Position numbers and translations under genes: made by a program
Origin: Sphingomonadales bacterium
GTDB lineage: Bacteria; Pseudomonadota; Alphaproteobacteria; Sphingomonadales; Sphingomonadaceae
Length of the DNA: 9,810 nucleotides
Reading direction: 5' to 3'
Assembly: GCA_025360285.1 (NCBI GenBank)
Contig: JANYCM010000130.1
Coordinates: 1 to 9,810, forward strand
Part shown: positions 4,842 to 9,810 of the stretch, one piece after another
Layout: every line of letters starts with the position of its first letter
Position numbering within the stretch: the first letter of the stretch is position 1
The notes under the pieces: generated by a model
Database searches by the model: none
Seen by the model: only the letters and a program-made list of their open reading frames with translations
What the model was told of the DNA's origin: nothing

Positions 4842-7800
4842 TCAATCCGGATCCAAGATAGGCGCGGGATCGCCGGGATTCAACGATAGCATAACTTCGG
4901 GGCTGTGAAGCGCCAGCAGGTCATCGGGCAGTTCAATGAGGCGCGGCCCGGTAGTGAACAACAGCGCAGCGGTGACGATGCGATCGGGAAAAATGACGCG
5001 CAGCGCCGCCGCATAAGCCGCCATCTGCTTGAGGTGATAGGGTTCGACGGCATCAGCGCTGTCCGGCACGCGGCGACCGGTCTTGAAATCGATGATGCTG
5101 ACCTGGGTATCAGTGACGAGCAGGCGATCGACGCTGCCGGCGATAACGGCGCCGCCGACCTGGGCGGCGATCGGCGCTTCGGCGAGGGCGCCGGGCGCAA
5201 AGACCGCAGCGAAATGCGGATCATCGAGGATGGCGAGGACGGTTTCCACCAGCGCTGCTGCGTCCTGGTCGGGGGCGCTGGCGAGAACCCATGTCTCGCC
5301 GACGGCGCGGCGGCGATCCGGGGCGATGTCGGGCAGGCGTTCGAACAGCGCGTGGAGCGCCGCGCCGCGCCGGGCAGCGGCCTGGGCGGCGGCACCGGCG
5401 GGCGGCGCGCTGACATCATCGACGGCGATGGCGGAGGGCGACAGCGGGCGCGGCGGTTTGGCTTCGGCGGGGGCCGGCGCGCTGGCCCAGGCCGGGAGGA
5501 TCGCCGCATCGTCCGGCACAATCGTCACGGGTTCGTCGATACGGGCGGCTGGCGCGCAGGGCGGACGGTGGTCCAGCGCTTCGCCTTGCCAGCCAGGGGC
5601 GGCGACGCTGTCGGCTTCCAGCGCCTGCAACGCCATTTCGACAACATGATACCAACTGCCCTCGGGCGCTTCGCTGGCCTTGCCGGTCAGCGCGCCGCCG
5701 ATGAACATCAGGTCTTCGGCGCGGGTGAGGGCGACATAGAGCAGCCGGCAATGTTCGCGTTCGGCCTGGTGATCGGCCTCCTCGATGGCGGCCGCCAGCG
5801 GCCCGGTGAGGCCGCTGCGGCTGGCCAGGAACACCGGCAATTGTGGGCCATTGTCAAAGCTCATCAACAGCGGCGCCTCGCGTTCCGGCCGGCGCGCTTT
5901 CGTCGTATCGGCGAGGATGACCACCGGCGCCTGCAAGCCCTTGGCGCCGTGGACGGTCATCAGGCGGACGGCGGCAAGCGGCGCATCGGGGTCGCGCTTG
6001 ATTTCGACTTCGTCGCCATCGATCCAGGCGAGAAAGCCCTGCAACGACGGGGCTGCCGCCGCTTCAAAGGCCAAAGCCTGGTCGAGCACGGCATCGATGG
6101 CGTCGCGCGCCTCCGCCCCCAGCCGTTTCAGCAATTTGGCACGAGCCCCCAAAGGCCCGGACAAGATCGTTTCGAAGAATTCATAGGGCGCGGCGAAGTC
6201 GGCGAGGGCCAGCACGGTGCCGAGCCAATCGCGCGCCGCGATTACCATGGGGTCGGCGCTGTCGCGCACCCGGTCCCACAGGCTGCCGCGCCGGCCATCG
6301 GCGAGGGCGAAAAGCTGGTCATGGTCAAGTCCGCCGAACGGCGAGGTGAGCAGCGCCGCCAGCACCAGATCATCGCCGGGTTGCAGCGCGAAGCGCGCCA
6401 GCGCCAGCAGATCGGCGACGGCGAGCGGATCGGAGAGTTTCAGCCGGTCAACCCCCGCCACCGGCACGCCGTGAACGTGCAGAGCCGCGACAAGGGCCGC
6501 CGAAAAGCCGCTGCGGCTGCGCACCAGCACCAATATGTCCTGGGGGCGCACCGCCCGGCCGCGTGCCGGCAATATCAGCGGATCAGCGGGATCGAGCCAG
6601 CCGGCTATGGTGGCGGCGGTACGATGCGCCATCTGGATTTCGGCACGCGGCGTCCGTGCTGGTTCGTCATCCTCTTCACTATCATCCGGGGCGTCGGCGA
6701 TGACCGGTGGCCACAGGGTGACGGCGCCGGCGCCGGTGCGGTGCGGTATGTGCCGCGCCACGCCTTCGGCGTCCAGCGCATTCGCGCCCAGCGTGTCGGC
6801 AACCGCATCGACGACATCGAGAATGGCACCGACCGAGCGGAAATTGGTATCCAACCCGATCTGCTGCAGCGGCTGGCCGGCATCATCGCCCCATTGCTGG
6901 AAAATGTCGCGCTGGGCGCGGTAGATGCGCGGGTCCGACCCTTGGAAGCCAAAGATCGATTGCTTGAAATCCCCGACGACAAATAGGCTGCGGGCGATAT
7001 CGCGGGCCCCGGCGCCGGCAAAGAATTCCTCGGCCAGGGCACGGATGATGTCCCATTGGCGGTCATTGGTGTCCTGCGCCTCATCAACCAGGATATGGTC
7101 AATGCGCTGATCTAGCTTGTAGCGCACCCAGTCGGCAGCGCCGGGGCTGAGCAGCAGGCGCTGGGCAGCGGCAATCATGTCGTCATAATCGATGACGCCG
7201 GCGCGGGCCTTGGCGACCCGCCAGTCGGCGGCGAGGCGCTTGCCGATACGCAGATGGGCGGCGGCATGGGCGGCGGCGGCGTAGAGCCGCTGGTCGGCGT
7301 CGAGAGCGAGGAGTTGTTCGGCGATGGCGGTGGCCAGGGGCTTCAGGCCGGGGTCGGCGGTGTCCGCGGCCTTGGGGACCAGCGCGACGCGCGGCGTGCC
7401 TGTGCCGGTGATGAAGACCGCATACAGATCATCGAAGCCGGCGGCCTTGTCCGGGGCGGCGAGCCAGGCGCGCAAGCCCGCCGCCGCCTTCAGGGCGTTG
7501 GCATTACCCGCCCGTTCGAGCGCCGTCGCCAGCCGCTTGAGGGCTGCCACATCGATGTCGGCCAACCCCGCCGCCAGCGCCGCGTCACCATCGCCATCGG
7601 TTGGCAGGCCGAAGCCGCGCCGCAGCATCGGCTCGATGCCAGGCAATGCCAAACCGGCGAGCGCCTCGCTATGGCCCATCAAGCGGTTGGCGACCGCCGT
7701 GAGCCGCATTTCGCCGCCGGCAATGCTGATCGCCGCCAGATCGGCGAGCAGCCCGTCATCGGGCGCTGCCGTTTCGATGGCGTCGGCGAGCAGGCGACGA

Positions 7801-8267
7801 CGCAGCGCCAGCCCGGCGCGGTCATCGAGCGTCGCAAAGCCTGGCGCCACCCCGGCTTCGACAGGGAAGCTGGCGATCAGGCCTTGCGCAAAGGCATGGA
7901 TGGTCTGCACGGCGAGGCCCTGCGGCGCATCAAGGACATGGGCGAACAGCCGCCGGGCGCGGGTGACCGTCGCCAGATCGGTTTCGGCGCCCAGCGCCCG
8001 CAGATCGGCAACCAACGCCGCTTCGGGGCAGCGCGCCCAATGCGCCAGCCGGTCGAACACCCGGGTCTGCATTTCGGCGGCGGCGAGCTTGGTGAAGGTC
8101 AGGCACAGGATCGCCGAGGGCGGGGTGCCGAGCAGCAGCAGGCGCAGGACCCGCGCCGACAGCACCTGTGTCTTGCCGGTGCCCGCCGAGGCCGCCACCC
8201 AGGCCTGGGCCGCGGGCGCGGCGGCGCGCGCCTGCGGCGCCTTTAGCGGTTGCAGCGCGTCTGTCAT
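4842..8267 (-). CDS. addA: Double-strand break repair helicase-nuclease AddA
   Basis: AddA is the ATP-driven UvrD-like (SF1A) helicase and 3'-strand nuclease of AddAB, which resects DNA ends for RecA loading, as RecBCD does in E. coli. The 1141-residue product has the complete helicase set: Walker A ASAGTGKT (26-33), TFT (57-59), Walker B VDEAQD (394-399), VGDFKQSIFGFQG (about 431-443), DTNFRS (473-478), VHGAKGL (772-778) and LTRAED (847-852). The C-terminal RecB-type nuclease is intact: GAALHALFE, then Asp1047 in SVDRLL, Asp1060 and Lys1062 in IDFKTGR, and the following QMAAYAAAL. The start at 8267 is chosen because its ATG overlaps the addB stop (ATGA) and gives the usual short lead before Walker A; an in-frame ATG at 8294 adds nine residues inside addB. 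Codon use and composition match the neighbours. Confidence 0.97.
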   Translation of the reverse strand: MTDALQPLKAPQARAAAPAAQAWVAASAGTGKTQVLSARVLRLLLLGTPPSAILCLTFTKLAAAEMQTRVFDRLAHWARCPEAALVADLRALGAETDLATVTRARRLFAHVLDAPQGLAVQTIHAFAQGLIASFPVEAGVAPGFATLDDRAGLALRRRLLADAIETAAPDDGLLADLAAISIAGGEMRLTAVANRLMGHSEALAGLALPGIEPMLRRGFGLPTDGDGDAALAAGLADIDVAALKRLATALERAGNANALKAAAGLRAWLAAPDKAAGFDDLYAVFITGTGTPRVALVPKAADTADPGLKPLATAIAEQLLALDADQRLYAAAAHAAAHLRIGKRLAADWRVAKARAGVIDYDDMIAAAQRLLLSPGAADWVRYKLDQRIDHILVDEAQDTNDRQWDIIRALAEEFFAGAGARDIARSLFVVGDFKQSIFGFQGSDPRIYRAQRDIFQQWGDDAGQPLQQIGLDTNFRSVGAILDVVDAVADTLGANALDAEGVARHIPHRTGAGAVTLWPPVIADAPDDSEEDDEPARTPRAEIQMAHRTAATIAGWLDPADPLILPARGRAVRPQDILVLVRSRSGFSAALVAALHVHGVPVAGVDRLKLSDPLAVADLLALARFALQPGDDLVLAALLTSPFGGLDHDQLFALADGRRGSLWDRVRDSADPMVIAARDWLGTVLALADFAAPYEFFETILSGPLGARAKLLKRLGAEARDAIDAVLDQALAFEAAAAPSLQGFLAWIDGDEVEIKRDPDAPLAAVRLMTVHGAKGLQAPVVILADTTKARRPEREAPLLMSFDNGPQLPVFLASRSGLTGPLAAAIEEADHQAEREHCRLLYVALTRAEDLMFIGGALTGKASEAPEGSWYHVVEMALQALEADSVAAPGWQGEALDHRPPCAPAARIDEPVTIVPDDAAILPAWASAPAPAEAKPPRPLSPSAIAVDDVSAPPAGAAAQAAARRGAALHALFERLPDIAPDRRRAVGETWVLASAPDQDAAALVETVLAILDDPHFAAVFAPGALAEAPIAAQVGGAVIAGSVDRLLVTDTQVSIIDFKTGRRVPDSADAVEPYHLKQMAAYAAALRVIFPDRIVTAALLFTTGPRLIELPDDLLALHSPEVMLSLNPGDPAPILDPD

Positions 8268-9810
8268 CGCCGCGCCGCTGGCCGGTCTTGCCATTCATTG
8301 ACGCGGGCGAGATGATCATAATCGCCCCAGGCAAGGCCGGGGTGGATTTTGGGCAGGAACGGCTCGCCCGTTTGCAGCAGCCGGCTGGTCAGCGCAGTCA
8401 CCAGCGCGACAACCTCATCGGCATGGTCGGCGGCCGTCGGCGCGTCCTTGCCCTTCAGCGGATCGACGATCTTGCCGGTAATCTTACCGCCCTTCATTTC
8501 CCAATAGGCGATCTGCCGCGCCGGCCCCGGCGGCACAGGCCGGCCGTTGCTGCGCATCAGGCCCGCCGTCGCCATCGCGGCGAGCAGGCCGAGCTGGTTG
8601 GCAAGCCCGGCCTTGACCTGGGCGGGCGTCGGCGCGCTGCCGGTCTTGTAGTCGATGATGGCGATACCGCCGTCGTCGTCGCGGTCGATACGGTCGGCGC
8701 GGCCATCGAGGATGATGCCATTGGCGAGGCGCAGTTCGCCGCTGGCCTCGGCGGCTATGGCGATCCAGCCCTCGCCCTCCCGGGCGTGGATCTGTTCGCC
8801 GGCCCAGGCCAGCGCCCGGCGTGCCCGTGGCGCCCAGAGCGCGCGCAGCAGCGGGAATTGCCGGCCTTCCGCCAGCAGCATGGCTTCGGTGAGCTGCGCC
8901 AGCCGATCAAGGCTGCCGCCGCCGCTCTTGATCCATTCTTCCAGCACGCCGTGGATGCGGGTGCCGCGCGTGGCCGCTGTCGGGTCCTGATCGAGCGGAT
9001 CGAGTGGGCGCAAGGCCAGCAGGCGCTTGGCGTAAAAGGCGAAGGGGTCGGCGACCAGCGTATCGATATCGGTGACGTTGAGCCGTTGCGGCCTGCGCGC
9101 CGCCGGCGGATGCGGGCTGGGCGGTGCCACAACGGCCGGCGGGCCAGTGCCATCGAGCCGCTGGGCGATGGCGAGCAGCGCCTTGTCGTCGGGCAGGCCG
9201 CCGGCAAAGGCCTGGAGGCGCAACCAGAAACGCGACGGCACCAGCGGTGCGCTTGCATCACGGCGCGCGCGGGTCAGCAGCACCTGCGATGCGCCGAGGC
9301 CGCGGACGAAATCATGCGCGGCAAGGCCGGTGGCGCGTGCCAAGCCGGGCAGGCCGAGCCGGGCGCGGATGGCAGGGGCCAGCCAGGGATCGGGGGCCGG
9401 GCGGCCGGGCCAGCTTACTTCGTTGAGGCCGCCGAGCACCATCAGGTCGGCGCGCTGCAACTGCGCCTCCACCGGCCCCAATATTGCGAGGCGGGGGTGG
9501 CCGCCATAAGCCGGGCGGACCGCGACATCGGCGAGCAGTGCCGCCAGCAACGCCGGGGCATCGGCGATCGCCAGCGGCCCGAATATGGCCCCTTCGGCTT
9601 CGATGGCTTCAACAAGCTGCGCCAGCGCGCGGCCATCGGCGCCGGCCCAGGCGCGGTCGCTGGCAAGCGCCGTGGCAACCTCGCGCAGGGCAGCGGCGAG
9701 TGCTGGCAGGGTGATCTCGCGGCGGTCGGCGAGGCGGGCGAGCGGATCGAGCAGCGCCGCGACGCCATCCCACCAGCGGGTGAATTCGGTATCGCGGGCG
9801 GTGGTGGCGG
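8264..9810 (-). CDS. addB: Double-strand break repair protein AddB (C-terminal part; N terminus beyond window)
   Basis: AddB is the partner of AddA; in characterised complexes it scans for Chi-type sites and cuts the 5' strand. The frame is open to the right edge, giving 514 visible C-terminal residues of a protein usually near 1000, so the true start is outside; the ATP-binding region is not visible. Seen here are the late helicase-like block MVLGGLNEVSWPG (about residues 123-135 of the visible part), the domain opening LNVTDIDTLVADPFAFYAK, then RGTRIHGVLEEW with its conserved His, and the nuclease core DGRADRID (Asp372) with IIDYKTG (Asp386, Lys388). The nuclease therefore looks active. The ending YDHLARVNEW is typical of alphaproteobacterial AddB. 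There is no cysteine in the visible part, so the iron-sulfur staple of Bacillus-type AddB is absent. It overlaps addA by ATGA. Confidence 0.95.
   Translation of the reverse strand, partial: ATTARDTEFTRWWDGVAALLDPLARLADRREITLPALAAALREVATALASDRAWAGADGRALAQLVEAIEAEGAIFGPLAIADAPALLAALLADVAVRPAYGGHPRLAILGPVEAQLQRADLMVLGGLNEVSWPGRPAPDPWLAPAIRARLGLPGLARATGLAAHDFVRGLGASQVLLTRARRDASAPLVPSRFWLRLQAFAGGLPDDKALLAIAQRLDGTGPPAVVAPPSPHPPAARRPQRLNVTDIDTLVADPFAFYAKRLLALRPLDPLDQDPTAATRGTRIHGVLEEWIKSGGGSLDRLAQLTEAMLLAEGRQFPLLRALWAPRARRALAWAGEQIHAREGEGWIAIAAEASGELRLANGIILDGRADRIDRDDDGGIAIIDYKTGSAPTPAQVKAGLANQLGLLAAMATAGLMRSNGRPVPPGPARQIAYWEMKGGKITGKIVDPLKGKDAPTAADHADEVVALVTALTSRLLQTGEPFLPKIHPGLAWGDYDHLARVNEWQDRPAARR

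Noticed and set aside
4905..6986. Very long plus-strand open frame (693 codons) opposite addA
   Set aside because: It is antisense to a gene with a complete set of helicase motifs. The product is Gly/Arg/Asp-rich without domain pattern, as expected for a GC-driven shadow frame. The same holds for 7254-8246 and 7324-8301.
9548..9550. TTG at 9550 as the start of a 428-residue AddB
   Set aside because: The frame continues upstream without a stop to the window edge with AddB-like composition, and known AddB proteins are about twice this length. The TTG is an internal Leu codon.
1..9810. Mobile elements, CRISPR arrays, toxin-antitoxin or defence genes
   Set aside because: No transposase, integrase, spaced direct repeats or defence-type domain is visible. 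The entericidin has no adjacent antidote-like partner. Composition is even across the window.

Overview
The window is a GC-rich, gene-dense chromosomal segment of an alphaproteobacterium, most likely a sphingomonad or close relative. The supports are the alphaproteobacterial AddB-AddA-thioredoxin gene order, a TatABC set with alphaproteobacterial-style TatB and TatA tails, an entericidin behind a sequence matching the EcfG (PhyR-pathway) promoter consensus, and paired CCTCTCCC-type palindromes between genes. I see no phage, plasmid, transposase, CRISPR array, rRNA or tRNA. The content is core housekeeping.

Layout, left to right. Bases 1-335 hold no gene I can recognise, but contain a good EcfG-type promoter match (169-193). 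It reads towards a 46-residue entericidin-type lipoprotein (336-476, +). A short convergent gap with two GC-rich hairpins (484-539) follows. Then comes the tatABC operon on the minus strand: tatA 1856-2092, tatB 1337-1831, tatC 552-1340, with an ATGA overlap between tatB and tatC. Diverging from tatA is argJ (2211-3434, +), followed after 28 bp by a GST-fold protein with an extra C-terminal domain (3463-4362, +). A pair of inverted REP-like palindromes (4366-4499) separates that gene from the convergent minus-strand operon addB (8264-9810, running off the right edge), addA (4842-8267) and trxA (4507-4827). In this operon addB and addA overlap by ATGA, and trxA starts 14 bp after addA.

Functionally the window combines Tat export of folded proteins, the acetyl-cycling step of arginine synthesis, a probable glutathione-dependent or GST-like enzyme, double-strand-break resection by AddAB, thiol-disulfide reduction by thioredoxin, and a stress-type cell-envelope lipoprotein. 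I do not see an undescribed multi-gene system. The leads most worth checking are the EcfG-type promoter before the entericidin, the absence of any cysteine in the visible half of AddB (no iron-sulfur ligands), the extra domain on the GST-like protein, and the mirrored REP pair.
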